Shown: in pieces, positions 49,391 to 62,038 of the stretch
How the letters are laid out: every line of letters starts with the position of its first letter
How positions within the stretch are numbered: position 1 is the first letter of the stretch
NCBI GenBank assembly: GCA_016800925.1
Contig: JABCPU010000011.1
Span: 1 to 64,000, forward strand
Origin: Suillus spraguei
Lineage: Eukaryota; Basidiomycota; Agaricomycetes; Boletales; Suillaceae
Reading direction: 5' to 3'
Length of the DNA: 64,000 nt
The notes under the pieces: model-generated
Told to the model about the DNA's origin: nothing
Databases searched by the model: none
Seen by the model: only the letters and a program-made list of their open reading frames with translations
Position numbers and translations under genes: made by a program

Positions 49391-52300
49391 ATGTTCGACT
49401 CCGATGAAGACTTTCCCGATGACTTCGTCCTGGATGATCAAACGCTGGCCCTCCTTGACAAGGAGGAGTCCAGGTTTGAGGAGTCCAAACGTGTCGGTGA
49501 GCCCGACGCGGAGGACCTGCCACCTCCAGCGAAGCGACAAAAACTGGATACAGGTCCTCCGCAGGATTTCAGTATCCTCACTCACTCTCCTGATGATACC
49601 GAATATTTACCGGATATCACGGTGTGCAGCGATGACACGTACAAAGCTGAATTGCAACAGCCTATCGCATTGACCCCTCAAGCTAAATCTAACCTGAAAT
49701 CAGCTCTCACTGAAGCCGAAAAGCGTCTGGCTTGTTTGCGAAAGCAAAAGAACGAGGTTTGATACCTTGCATTCATGAATGAGTAATGGGTAACAATACC
49801 TATGTACGCCTAGCTTCACAAAGATAAAGTGAGGCTGCAAGAAGAGTTGCGGCACACGCTTTCTGCGAAACTCGCCAAAGAAGGGGAAGTTGTTATACTA
49901 AGGAAAAACATCGAGAAGGTAATTCACCATCATTCGGTCACCTCAGGACAACTGAAAGCCTGACTAGATAGCTCAAGATCATGCAGCGCAAACAGCGAAG
50001 CTCAGAGCTGCTAAGGAGCAGTCAGAGGCCAAACAAGCACAGATGCAAAAAGAAATGAAAGAGGAGGCAGAACGCCTGACGACATTGTTTACTTTCAAGG
50101 TATAGATGAGTTCTATCTGCTCATCTAGAGACTAAGGATGTATTTGACAGCAACATGAGATCGAGACATCTACCCGAAAGTCTCCATGGTCTGCGCGCTC
50201 TAAGAAGACTCAAATGGCACCCCCTGCAACGCCTGTGCCTTTACCTTTGCAAATGCAAAGGTGGAACCAGGATGGAGCTGTTGTAGGCCCTTCGGGAGCC
50301 GTACAGGAGAGTCCCACCCGACCCCGCTTTGGCGAAATTGTAAATAATGAACGTACAAGGAAACCGGTGGTTGAAACCCGAAATCTACCATCTGGATTCC
50401 AACCCTCCGCATCCCCCACGAAGCCGCGGGTGACAGATTTCAGGAAAGGCAAAGGCGAGACAACTGACTCAAACCAGAGGGGTTCATTGCAGGTGCAATT
50501 TGACAGTGGTCCTCCACCAGCGTCGCTTCCTTTCGGAGGCCCGCAAATAGATTCATTCCAAACGGCTTGGGATGATGGTCCTGGCGCAACAGCCCAAGAG
50601 GACGTGTTCATGGCCGATTCTAACGTGGATATAAACTTCTATTCGCAGGACGATGTTGAGATGACCGACGGAGCTCAGGATCCACAGATCCATACCACTG
50701 TGGACGAGGAATTTGAAGAGTTAGAGCCTCACAGGTGGATTGTAGATGTGAGTTTGTGCCACTCATTGTGCTCTGGCTCTCTGTAAACAAGCGGAACAGT
50801 TGCATCGACTTGTCCTAATGCACATGGAACCGACTTGCAGGATGACCACATTTCATGCCTTGTTGGGAGTTTCACTGCCAATTGGACCCAAATCAGATGC
50901 ATATACTTCTGCGTGTTCTCGTATACTTGACGCTCTCGCTAATGTACCCGCTCAAGAACATCAAGCTTGGGAACTTGCAGCCCAAGCGATTTGTGGGGCT
51001 CTAACAGAAATGGCAGATATGCTGGTCGCCTCTAACTATGTATGTGTTTCATATGCATTCTATACTATTCATGAATCACGGACATCTCCCTCAGATAACG
51101 TCTTTAGCCGCCCTTTTTAGCCAGCTGACTCAAATAACGTACACTCTGCCGGCACCTCATCAGTATCTCTTGGTGGATAATGCGACGAACCCCGAAGATG
51201 GGGTTTCTCGTATTCTCACCGTGATATGTTCTATTATTCAGAACCACATCAGTAAATTAGAAAGTCACGACACCGAGGCATCGGAGCTAGGTCTACTTGC
51301 CAAGGAGTCACTCGCACTACTGGAAGCCCTGTGTTGGAATACTCCCAGTGACTTGGAAAATAGGTGAAAATGGCGTATTCCCTACTCAATTATGACTAAT
51401 GAGTGATACAGGCTAGCCTTCGTACCTCGTTGCCCTTCTGTGCTAACTATACTTCTGGATTCTTCTCGGCCGATATGGTTCATTTTTCAAAGTACACGCA
51501 TGCTTTCTCGGTTCTCAACTCGTGAGCATGACCTTCCCGCGATAATCCACCGCCTTTTTAATCACGCTTAGGACCCGTCCTTTTCCAATCCCTTTTATCG
51601 TTTCCTGACATCGAGGGGCAATCACAAGACTACACTCGACTCCCTCACATCGAGCGAATGTGTTCTCTCTTGATTGATTCCAGTAGAACGGGTGACGAGG
51701 TACATACAGCAGTGTCGTTCTTATGCGATCTCCTTACACCATGACAGGCCGATGGAATCAAGCGATACATCCTAACATTTTTTGCTATGCTTTCAGAGGC
51801 TCATCCAACTGCTCACACGATTATCATCGAGTCGCAATCTGTGATACCCTCGATCATTGTTTATTTGTACGCTCTATCAGCACCTGTGTGGCAAGGCGAC
51901 GAGGCAATGGAGTCTGATCCCCAGGCTGCTTCAAGGTAATAAGCTTCCTGCCTTAAACTAGCCACATTTACGTTGTTTATTTAGAGTAATTCAACGGATG
52001 AACCAAACGACATTTCTCTTGCACCATTTGATGTTTAAGGCTGAAGCTCCTTTTAGATTGCGAGAGCGTCTAGAGCACGCACCACGACACTACAACGGTC
52101 TTGTACATCTTTTCGTCGTTACCATGGGACGTCTCAGCTTTGCTGATGTGCCCGAATGGGTACAAGAAGAGGACAAACAAGACTTGGAAAGAGTTGCAGG
52201 TATGCTGTTCATTACATATTATTCAAGCTTCTGGCTAATAATGACAAGGGCTTGCCAAGGATCTTTTGGAGTTGTTGATGGACGCGCCACAAATGGATGC

Positions 52301-52391
52301 TATTTGGGCCACGTACCAAGAAGGGCCAGATGAAGAAATGGAGGACGACGAGGAAGTGGAAGCTCGACGGCTCGCCGCAAACGTGATCTAG
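49391..52391 (+). CDS. ATRIP/Rad26-like DNA-damage checkpoint protein
   Basis: Many exons, from MFDSDEDFPDDFVLDDQTLA at ATG 49391 to TAG 52391. The acidic N-terminus (an RPA-binding type motif in ATRIP proteins) is followed by a coiled coil across exons 49640-50100 (EAEKRLACLRKQKNE, LHKDKVRLQEELR, EMKEEAERLTTL), a Ser/Pro-rich disordered part (50160-50740), and a helical C-terminal half (LVLMHMEPTCRMTTFHALLG, ILTVICSIIQNHISKLESH, LAKESLALLEALCW) that ends in an acidic tail. ATRIP (Rad26 in fission yeast) recruits the ATR kinase to RPA-coated single-stranded DNA. Identity rests on this architecture and remembered fungal homologues, not on a unique motif. Confidence 0.6.
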
Positions 52392-53090
52392 TAGATGTGA
52401 GAGGTTACGTCATCTTCCTGAAATGGTTGACGACATCTCTTCTACGCATATCATATTCATATTTACAGATTTGTCACACCTTTAGCTTTGTGTCTTGTGA
52501 TGCAGTGTCTTTACTTGCGGAATTGCCGATCCAAGAGGATGAGCTTGCCATTGTCAATGCGTTCCTATAAATTAATATTGCTTCGGGTCATCGCAATTTG
52601 TGAACGGCATACCAATGAATTACCTTGCTTGACGAAGTCTTTTCGCCCCGGCCGATTTCTGGGTCCCCCACGTGATGCATCGTCTGAGATTTAAGTGGTA
52701 ATCACGTAAGTAGTATGTTCCACCTTAGGAAGTAGCGATTACGATGATTTAGACACCTTCGAGTATGTGCCCCGAGAACGTTCAAAATACTAATAGGTCT
52801 CTCTGCCTGCAATGTTCTTCTTGATCATTCTAGATCACTGCAGAAACTCTGTGTAGTGGTCCACCGTGACAGATTAACGCCTGATATTGCAGACACGTCT
52901 ACAGACATCAATTCATCCAATATGCAATTGACTAATCCTGAACCCGAAGAGGAACTACATAAAGCCTGTGGCAGCCTCACGACACTCATAATTAGTGCTT
53001 CGAACGTGTGTCCGAAGGCACGACCCGCCATGGAGCAAATTCAATGTTGCAAAACAACAATTTGCACAGGGACTGGGGCCAGTTAACATG
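52392..53090. other. intergenic
   Basis: No supported coding sequence. It leads directly into the tandem tRNA-like repeats. Confidence 0.4.
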
Positions 53091-53645
53091 AGTGAATGAC
53101 AAGGTATGTTCTGACATGAAAAACGTTGTCATAGGCAGGTTTTGAACCTACACAGTGCAAGAGAAACAGATTTTGATTCCGTTGTGGCAACCACCTGGTT
53201 AAGACCAGTTACGGTGAATTTCTAAAGAAACCATCCGTGAGTGAATGCCAAGGTGTGTTCTGATAGAAAAAAACACTGTCGTCAGCATGTTTCGAACCCA
53301 CACAGTCCAAGAAAACAGATTTTGATTCTGTAGCAACGACCTGGCTAAGACTAGTCACCGTGAACTCCTAAAGAAACCATCCATGAGTGAATATCAAGGT
53401 GTGTTCCAATAGAAAAAGACCTCGTCGTCGGCAGTTTCAAACTCCCAGAGAAATATATTTTGATTCTGTTGGGGAAACAACCCTGGCTAAGACCAGTTAC
53501 AGTGAACTTCTAGAGAAACAATCTATGAATAAATGTCAAAGTGTGTTCGGATAGTAAAAACCTGTAGTTCAGCAGGTTTCGAACCTGCGTAGTCCAAGAG
53601 AAACAGATTTTGATTCCGTCGTGGCAACCACACTGGCTAGGCTAC
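53091..53645 (-). repeat. four tandem tRNA-like repeats (about 145 bp each)
   Basis: Units begin at 53091, 53240, 53386 and 53528 (spacing 149, 146 and 142 bp). On the minus strand each contains a degenerate A-box (ttaaccaggt / ttagccaggt), the anticodon-like hairpin around gaatcaaaatctg (in unit 2 acaga-atcaaaa-tctgt, a 5-bp stem with loop anticodon CAA, leucine type), a T-arm/B-box (unit 4 aggttcgaaacctgc) and a T-run of 5 to 7 soon after, as in RNA polymerase III genes. The acceptor stems do not pair, so these are not functional tRNAs. They look like a tRNA-derived, SINE-like sequence amplified in tandem. Confidence 0.65.
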
Positions 53646-54708
53646 TTTAACTCTTCCACTTGACGAGATTTTTTAAGTTGAAAACTTATGGGGCCCCTGA
53701 TTGACACAGCCCGAAAAAGATGATAATAAAGTTCGAGTCTAAATGTCTACGAGACAATAAAACTGCCCCGAGGGACGAAGACAGGTATTCTAATTCGCCA
53801 TCATCAGCAGGTTCAACATGATTGACATTACCGCTAAGTATACATGAAGTTTCTAGATACACAGAAGGAAATCAGCAAATATTAAAAACGAGGATAATGA
53901 GATACTATCACCACCTTGAAGGCCAGACATAGAAGATTGAAGACGGGAGTTTCGTCTTCCAACAAAACGGTGGCCACGCAGCAATCCAGTTCATCCAAAA
54001 CACAACATCGAGACGACACGCGACCTCGAACTTGACATCGGTAGTGGGCGCACGGCAAGGAATCACTGAGGCCATGGGAATTTCAGCGAAACACCAACTT
54101 GGGCCCAAATGGCCGAGCGAAAGAGACGAGAGAAGAATGCGATTCAAGGCCAAAAGTAACAGACACAGTAAGACGACCGATTTGAATGAGGTCCCAGTGG
54201 TAAAAAATGATATAACCCACTCCCGTATGGTAGCGGCAATAAATCTACATGACACATTAGAATGGTCGCACAGGGTGTTCAGATACCAGTGGAAGCACTT
54301 AACTGACTATGTAGGAAGATTCTGAGAAGTGGAAGCCTTGGAAGTAGAGCACGGTGGTCACTGGTCTAGCTTTCCATAGTATCATTGAACGTGTCACATG
54401 TTTGATTGATACATTCACAACAATGTTAATGTGTGGACTGCCTTCGAACGGATATGCACAGCTCGGTTTGTAGTTCACCCCGTCTTGCACAGATATCACG
54501 TGTTACAGTGATTGAATGACCCAAATTTTTTCGATGTCTTTCTCGCATTCATCGTATACTAATACGTCTTCAATTAAAGTCCGAGTGAACATAAAACATG
54601 GAATAGCCTCCAAGTCCATTAATCAAGCAGCGTTTGCCGGGGAAGTGCCCAGAGACTTAAACCTTTTCAGCAATCGATTCCAGACTGCAGTTCGAGGGCA
54701 TCAAGACC
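53646..54708. other. intergenic
   Basis: Short overlapping frames only (for example 53908-54255), without family resemblance. Confidence 0.4.
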
Positions 54709-56199
54709 TCACCTCATGACAAAATTTCTTGCGCCACTGGAAGGCCTTCTTGTCTGCATAACCTGTTCTTCCAAGATCTGTCCTCGTTTTATAGCGAGAG
54801 CACAGGCTTCTGCACGATATTTGATAGTCCAACGGCGTCTTAACTTTGCCTGAAGTCTTTCGTAAGACACGAATGAGGGTGCAAGGTGCCTAAGTTGTGC
54901 AACGTACGGATAGAATGGAGTTATTGGATTCACCACTTTCTACCACTGGCCAGTTATCCACCGTCGTAGACTTGACCTCACCAGCACTCTCAAGCCACAG
55001 TTGCCAGAGACAGTCTTCCCAATCGAGTGATCGAGATCGGAAAAGAGAGAAGCGCTCGGTACACCACGTGGGGTAGTCCTTAGGAAGAACAACAGGGGAC
55101 ATCGGGGCAAATGGGTATGTCCTACGGTATTGTTGCCCAGTACAAGAGGCTGCAGAGACGCTAACCGAGCGATGGAGCTGTACAAATTACTCGAGAGGAC
55201 CGAAGGTAAACCATCCGGGAACAGGACAACTCGATCAGTAGGCGCCAAGAGACGAGCAATATTTAAATAGGCATTGGCGGATCCTCCAGAAGAAGAAGAG
55301 ACTTGGAGTACATGGAACGACAGACCGAATAAGGCATGTGTATCAAAAAGGCTCATAAGTTCGGGAAACCTTTTAAGCATGGTTAGATGGTCCGTTGAAC
55401 TCGACCGCCCAGAGGTCACGACGACCAGGGACATGGGACCTTTGAAACAGTAAATAATTGCGCTCCGTAACAAAAGACTAAGTGAAAATCACCCGGCCAA
55501 GTCGCGAGTGTAGTAATAGTGTCATGCAGCCTGTCTTCTTCAGTCCACAGGCAAGCGGTGAGGTCACTGTCCATTGACGAATGGGTAGACAAGGTGAAGA
55601 TCTCCAGATGACCAGGCGGCGGGATGTTGGGAAATGCGATGGACATTCGCTGCTGAATCGATAGATTTGAGAGAGGAGAAACATGGTGCAATGTGTCTGA
55701 CACGTCTGCATCTTAAAAAAGAGTGTTCCAATATCCTTAGCAACGTACTTGGGACATGACCTATAGTATGTGGGCGGCCTGCTGCGACAGCACCTCGCAA
55801 GGCGCTATGCATTTTGAAAGAGAGGAAGGTGGCGCTCACGCAGCAGTACAGAGACAACAAAATCCGCAGCCTTCCTAGGTGTCCATAGCGGAAGCGATGT
55901 AGGTCCTCGAGCAGGAATCCAGGAAAGTTGGTTATGAGTCGCACAAAACCAGATAACGGTCCTGAATAAGGAGAAGCTTCTACTAATACGCTTTGAAGGT
56001 AGGGTGATTCAAGTTGGCTCTTGTTGGTAGGAGCCGACGATTGGTTCTCAAGATGGACACCTACCCCTTTAGCGTGACGGTGATATGAACCAGCTGAAGA
56101 TAAGTAGCTCTGGAAACTGCCTGAACCTGAGAGAAGTTGCGGGTCTTTGTTTAGTTGAGGCAGTGAGGTACTGGCGCCGAGTTGACTCGTAGGCTCCAT
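54709..56199 (-). CDS. GT49-like glycosyltransferase
   Basis: Starts ATG 56199 (MEPTSQLGASTSLPQ). A Ser/Gln-rich cytoplasmic head is followed by a hydrophobic anchor (LRILLSLYCCVSATFLSF), then the luminal domain with LEIFTLSTHSSMDSDLTACL, LVVVTSGRSSST, HVLQVSSSSGGSANAYLNIA, LLAPTDRVVLFPDGLP, WCTERFSLFRSRSLDWEDCLW and a basic KLRRRWTIKYRAEAC end at 54709. The WC.ERF...R..DWE.CLW block and type II membrane topology fit the LARGE/GT49 family as I remember it in basidiomycetes. Substrate unknown. Where family proteins usually show a D-x-D-like metal site, this one reads LFPDGLP. One base appears missing in an A-run near 54938, after which the frame VNPITPFYPYVAQLR continues to the stop. Confidence 0.65.
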
Positions 56200-56322
56200 G
56201 CTTGGTGTCGCGTCCAGCAAGCGTAATATCAATCCTGAACGTGAGATGCAGATATATGTATTATTAGCTGACTAAGTCTTCCCCGTTATTAAATCGCGCC
56301 TGATGAGTATTGTTAATAGTAA

Positions 56323-59300
56323 TTATTCGTCCTCCTCAACATCACCGAACTCAAACATCCCAGCACGATCGCGCTTCGCTTCAGCAACTGCAGTTTGCAG
56401 TTTACTCATGATGTGTGGGTATGCGCCAAGATATTTGCAACCCTTGCGGTCAATTGATGCCAGACCCTCGCGGAGTAGGTCAGCATTAATACAAGCTAAA
56501 GGATCTTGCGTAGCAACGGGGTCATTGGGATCAATGAGACGCAGGTGAAGTGTAGTGCCTTCCTTGTATCGATGTTGGCGACAAGTTTGCGACCCTCGCA
56601 CAGTTGACGGAAACGCTGAACAGCGTCTGCGTGGTACTCGCTTTCGGAAGCCACGAGCCTGATGAAACTATGCACAACACCGTAAGTGTTATAAACAACA
56701 AAAATACGAACTGTACTATTACCTTAGGCGAGCATCTTGCGCTTGACCGGGCAGGGAGCGGAACTTGGGATCCAGGGGACGGATATTTGAAAACGAGACA
56801 CTGTCTTGGTTCCCATAGTCGATAAATGTTACTTCAGCCTCCTTCTTGATTGGGGATGTACGACGAATCCTGGCACGGTACCATGACCCATCCGAAAACT
56901 TGGCAGACACCAAATCTCCTGCCTTCGGCACAAAATTCGATGGCGCTGGGTGTGCGATGCGATGATGTAAAGAAAAATCGCGCATTAGCTTTTCTAATGT
57001 CGCGATGCCTGACGTACAAGGTGAGAAATAGCCATTCGGGTAATGTTATGCGAAACTCACCCTCTGTGTTTAATATTTGTACTGAAAAACTGAAGCCATT
57101 TTGTGCCCGGACATCACTGATAATGACATCCAGATATTCCGACTTTAAATATCCAGAATCATCTTCAGCAGGGGGAGCCTGAGCAGCCTTCTCTGCCTCT
57201 TCATCATAATTCTCCCATAACTTGAAACATGATCAAACATCGAGAGGAAGGGCATCAATGTTGTGGCTTACGTTTTGTCGTGCCTGCTTGGCTTCTGCCT
57301 AAAATGATGACGTCAAAAAGTTTGATACTCAAAAATCCAGACAGCGCTCACTTCAGCTGCGTACAACTGTGTAGACCAGGACAAGCCGTCGGCGGAGAAG
57401 GAATGTACAGACGCAAGGCCCTCCTTGACTAGAGAAATTGCGACATTTTCATTTTTCAACCACAACGTTCCAATGAAACCACCAGACTTGTCGACGGTGT
57501 CCACTTCAAATTCCACATCGCGTTGCATGTACCGGCGAGTTGCAAATTCTGCAGCCTCTTGACCAAATGGTTCGCTCCTCTCGGAAGGATTGCGCGCTGT
57601 TCGAGGCGCTCGAATGCCTGAGAAATAATGAGGCATAGTCTGGAAACTGTTTTTTTGTCAGTCTTACCATTGAGGACCAAGGTGAGCGATTGGTTATCTT
57701 TTGGGAGGAAGAGCCTTTGGGAAAAGAACATTTCAGAACTATTCATCAGAAGATAGCGCTAAACCGCACTTGAAGCGAGACCCAGAGGCAACATATTCGA
57801 CGACAGCGGATACCTTCCCTTGCCTCTTGAAGCCATTGACGAAAGTGGTGGCACGTGCACTAGACTAGAAAAACAAGTCTAGATCTGCGAGGGGCAAATA
57901 TCAAAAGATATTCATACCTCTGAAATGTTAACGGGTGGCTTTACAGCCAGTTGTTCTTTACCGGAATGAATACCACGGGTCTCAGCAACAGCACTGAGTC
58001 CAAGAGTTAATGATATTGATCACAAATGAGGATGGCGCTGTCTTACGCTTGTTCCGCAGCCATCAGTTTGTCGTAGTCAGAAGAACGGTCCTCATCATCA
58101 CGCCGATGGCGGACAACGGAGGCAAGGCCTTTTTCTACCAACTGTTCTGCAACGTTGCTGGATCGGAAATGTAAGTGAACATAAACATAAAACGCAAGAT
58201 ATGTATCTTGCTTACGAGTTTTGGTTTCCGTATCGTACCGTGGCGCATTCGCGCTCCTCATATTCACCGTCACGAGGACGGATGAAGTCAACCATAACTT
58301 TGACATGCTTGCCAATAAGTTTCTTCCTAAGGAATTCGCGAGCTTCCTGCGCATAATAAGCCTGCTTAGGGTCGGAGAGTCTGATGACTGTCAGAAGACG
58401 TTGACGACCAAGATATACTACTTACTTGGGACCTTTTGTTGAACTAAGCTGCAACCGGCGCTCCTTGCCGCTCTCCTTATCAATGACAGATATTTGATCG
58501 CCACTCCACACTCGAATGACAGTTCCGTCAAAGACACGCGCGTTTCCATTAGCAGCACCATTCGACTGGGTAACTGATGCAGACGCGGTTGGTACATTGG
58601 CGTACAGATACGCTCGCTTTTCTTTTGCAACTTTTTCAGCCGCGCGTAGGCGCTCCATACCTCCTCCAGCAGCCAGCATACCGGCGTGCCAATCGACAAC
58701 GCGAGCAAGTCCAGCTGCGACAAGGTGTTCGGCTACATTGCCAGCGGGATGGAGGACTGCAGCAGATATTGCCCAATATACTCTCAGACACAGAGAACGA
58801 CGCACCAGTACCAATAAATATCGATGCCGGTGGAGGTGGTGCACTATTAGCTCCGGCTTGGAATGGTGTTGCTGTCGAAGTTGGCAATGACAGTATAATC
58901 ACCCGTACAGAACGCTGGAGTAGCCTGGACTCCGTGAAGAATTTTGCCTGCATACCATAATCCAGTGAAGATTATTTTGACATGTAAATTGACCTACTTC
59001 TTCTGCCCAAGGCTCTGAGGGCTCTCCTTGCTTTGGGGATATCCTGGCACAACGGACACCAGCAAGTGCAATGTTGACCATTTGATGCTCACCATCCGGC
59101 ATGAGAAGTCGGACTCGGAGAGTAGACCCGTCCCGCACTTGTTCCACGAGTGCTAAAAATAAGAGTCAAATAAAGTACTGCGGTCGTAAGAAGAGGTCAT
59201 ACCGTCGATAGACTTCCCCTTCCAATCTGAAATAAATGCTTGGGAGTCAGGTGGCATTGTTTGGTGCACGGCACGGGCCTGCGGGAATAACAGAAGCAAT

Positions 59301-59982
59301 GTCAATTGTATAGCAGCCAAGAATACGTACCTGGGGACCATGAGAATTCCATAAGCCTTTTCCTGCCGCCTTCGCTTCAGCTTCAATGTCACGTTTTCGG
59401 ATATCGTCCTCCGTAGGGTCCCGTTTCGACTCCTTGACTTTGGCCCAACCGTTCTTCAGCATCTCAGAGGCAACATCCATACCCCCAATTTCAGCAGTGC
59501 CGAAGTCACGCGTGACATCGTCGTTGGAAGGAAAACTATGTGTGGAAGTAAATGAAATCTCTTTGCCTACCGCCAGTGCACGCAGAAAATCACGAGACTC
59601 AAACGCCCATTGCTAGAAACAACTTCAATCAGTACCAACGAGAAACACAGAGATTGTATCTTACCTCGTCCTCTCGAGTTTGGTTTCCCATTCTCGGAGC
59701 CACGACATCGGCAAGATGCAGGATTCTGTGGAGTGTAGGGGGTCAGCCCGTGTCGCTTTCCCGTCAAATTGAGTTGCACACCTCTCCTTTGGATTCTGCC
59801 CTTGTGGTCCGTACGTCCACGTAAAAAAGAGTGTCGCCAGAAATGACGGCTAGGTTTCATGCCCTAGAATTAACAGAATGCGGGAAACGGAACACGTCGC
59901 ACATACATTTTACAATCTATATGCAACAAGTCAAGGATAGGAAAATAAACATAATATTCAGACTTACAGCTTTGAGCGACAT
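56323..59982 (-). CDS. SND1: Tudor-SN, staphylococcal-nuclease-domain protein
   Basis: Starts ATG 59982 (MSLKA, intron) and ends TAA 56323 (GDVEEDE). About 15 exons encode SN-like OB-fold repeats. Recognisable blocks are [41 protein letters not shown]...[90 protein letters not shown] and [18 protein letters not shown], then the Tudor core [29 protein letters not shown], and a final partial SN domain ([18 protein letters not shown]). SND1 is a cytoplasmic RNA-binding nuclease/coactivator linked to RNA silencing, splicing and decay. The N-terminal exon needs one base more in the T6 run at 59824-59829 and another just after to read SGDTLFLRGR...GPQGQ. Confidence 0.9.
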
Positions 59983-60442
59983 TCTGCGAGTTTATCCAAG
60001 AAATGCTTGAGGAAGAAGTAGATGCAAACGAATTGCTGTAAATTTAAAATGCCTTGCACAAGGAGATCGAAGTCAGATATGTGAGAATTTATTTCCTTTT
60101 TCTGATTTGACGTCAACACCACATGCTGCGTGGCCTCGAGGAGTACCATGCAGTCCAAAAGCTGTACACTTACACGCAGTCAATCGCCTACATTTACGGG
60201 CTTTGCCCACAGATACGCGGGAAGCAATACAGCGCTTAGAATGCCAGATTGTGTTGCTATGCGTAATCGCCAAACTAGCAGTGTCAATCAACACGTGCAC
60301 ACCACGGGTAAGGTCGTAGCCTGAGTATGCCAGGGCACAGCAACTGCGCACATAGTATGAAGTACATTGCCATTGTAGATTCCAGAAACACAAGCCCCAT
60401 TCCTCATAAGCTGAATCAACTCCTTACTGCGCCAACAAGCCG

Positions 60443-61583
60443 ATGTCACCGTCTCGCTTTCATGAGCATCTCACCTCTGGTCGAGACAATGATGTCAACC
60501 TTCCCAGCTCTCCCCCGCAACCCATACCCGACACTAACAGAATTGACGTCATGGCACAAATACGCGCAGCAACAATGACCCCTACGCCCCTCAAGGAACT
60601 ACTAAAAGACCCTGCTTTTCTCAACACGCTCCACAATACCGACGGGAAGAAAAAGAGTCACAGACAGTCATCTAGCTCACAACATCATGAACCCCGTTAC
60701 TCTACATCGACATTGATGAGCCTGGTGGTAGCAGAAGAAGAAAAGCAGGCACAGCACCTCAGATCAACTCTTCGGTCGACGGGGGACAGGCTCGATCAGG
60801 AAATGCGCAGGGCAAAGCAGGCTGAATCTAAAGCGGAATTCGCAGAACTTCGCGTGCGGGAGCTGACTGTGCGTGTCAGTGCCGCCGAAACAGGAAAGCG
60901 TTACGCAGAACTCGATGCTGAGCGTGCCAACGAAGAGATGCGGCGGTATCAAATGCGCATCGAAAGCCTGGAAAGACAGGTTACAAAATTTCAGGCTGAC
61001 ATCCGCATCTTAGAGAGGCAGAGAAATGAAGCAGACGAAAGCGCATCACGAGCGCGGGATACTGCAAGAAAGTTTCAAATCGAACTTAGCAAGCAGCAGG
61101 CAAAAGAAATGTAATAGAAGAAAGTCCGATATATGATCGAAAGAAGTGGTTCGTAACCGGACACAACGAGGGTTGGGATGCTGGGTATGCGGAGGGCTTT
61201 GACGACGGCAGGGAGGATGGGTTCGAAGAAGGTAGACAATATGGTATTCGCGAAGGACGAGAGTCGAGATTTAAGCAGGGTCGCAAAATGGGTCGGACAG
61301 AGGGATTTGAAAATGACCGAGAACAAGGTCGGCACGAAAAGCGTCAGTCTGCGCATCATGCCTTTGACAAATTTTACACCGCAGAAGTCGATGAAAACGA
61401 TTATACAGTGAGTTCTCACTGGTTACATCAATACTTTGCCATTAAGACGAGCATTTTTGCAAGGCACAAAAGAAGGCGCAACAATGGAACGAACGCATGC
61501 AGGGGTCTTCGTCGCCAGCCCAACTGGGTCCAGTTTGGCTGAAACGTCCATTGTACCATGACTCTGTGGATACAACCCGATGA
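60443..61583 (+). CDS. coiled-coil protein with a 15-step GX3 glycine repeat
   Basis: Starts ATG 60443 (MSPSRFHEHLTSGRDNDV). After a disordered head comes a long charged coiled coil (about 60720-61100; heptads such as LRSTLRSTGDRLDQEMRRA, MRIESLERQVTKFQADIRIL). Then 61159-61329 encodes a strict four-residue repeat, G at 13 of 15 positions (GHNE GWDA GYAE GFDD GRED ...). A GT-AG intron (from 61408) precedes the last exon, which ends TGA 61583. One base appears missing in an A-run near 61108: before it the frame stops at TAA TAG, after it VIEESPIYDRKKWFVT leads into the repeat. GX3 repeats occur in the Yae1/Lto1 adaptor proteins, but those are short; here the repeat is fused to a coiled coil. 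Function unknown. Confidence 0.65.
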
Positions 61584-62038
61584 ACATCTGATAGAAGATA
61601 CTTATTGCGTATCACATCTTAAACTAGACTCCTTTCAAGTTCTATGACAAACTTCAAAGACACATGACGCACCTTTAACTATCGTCGACTGTACCCTGTG
61701 ACTGATACGGTTATTTTGTCGGGGCACGAGCACCGCGCAGGAAATCTTGGTTATATGATACTTTGATCTGCTCAAGGGTACCCCGGTAGATTCCAAGAAT
61801 ACTTTTAGTTTGACATTACAGTTCGTGGGGCGCACTGGGCACTTGAGTACTTGCCGGTGGTTTGGAAGCATTTGTGCGTGAGAATAGACTACGATCTGCC
61901 ACCAATTATTAAACTTGAGGGGTTCAGATCAATCATGCTTTGATCGTTGCAATCAACTCTTACGGACAGTAGGACAGTGCCTCCTGCACCTACATATACT
62001 TGCCAGGACTTGTTTCATTCAACTCTTATTCTCCATCA
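61584..62038. other. intergenic
   Basis: No supported ORF. Holds the 3' end of the GX3 gene and the promoter of the gene at 62039. Confidence 0.45.

Noticed and set aside
53908..54255. 115-codon minus-strand ORF with hydrophobic leucine run
   Set aside because: Composition-driven; no neighbours in frame and no family pattern.
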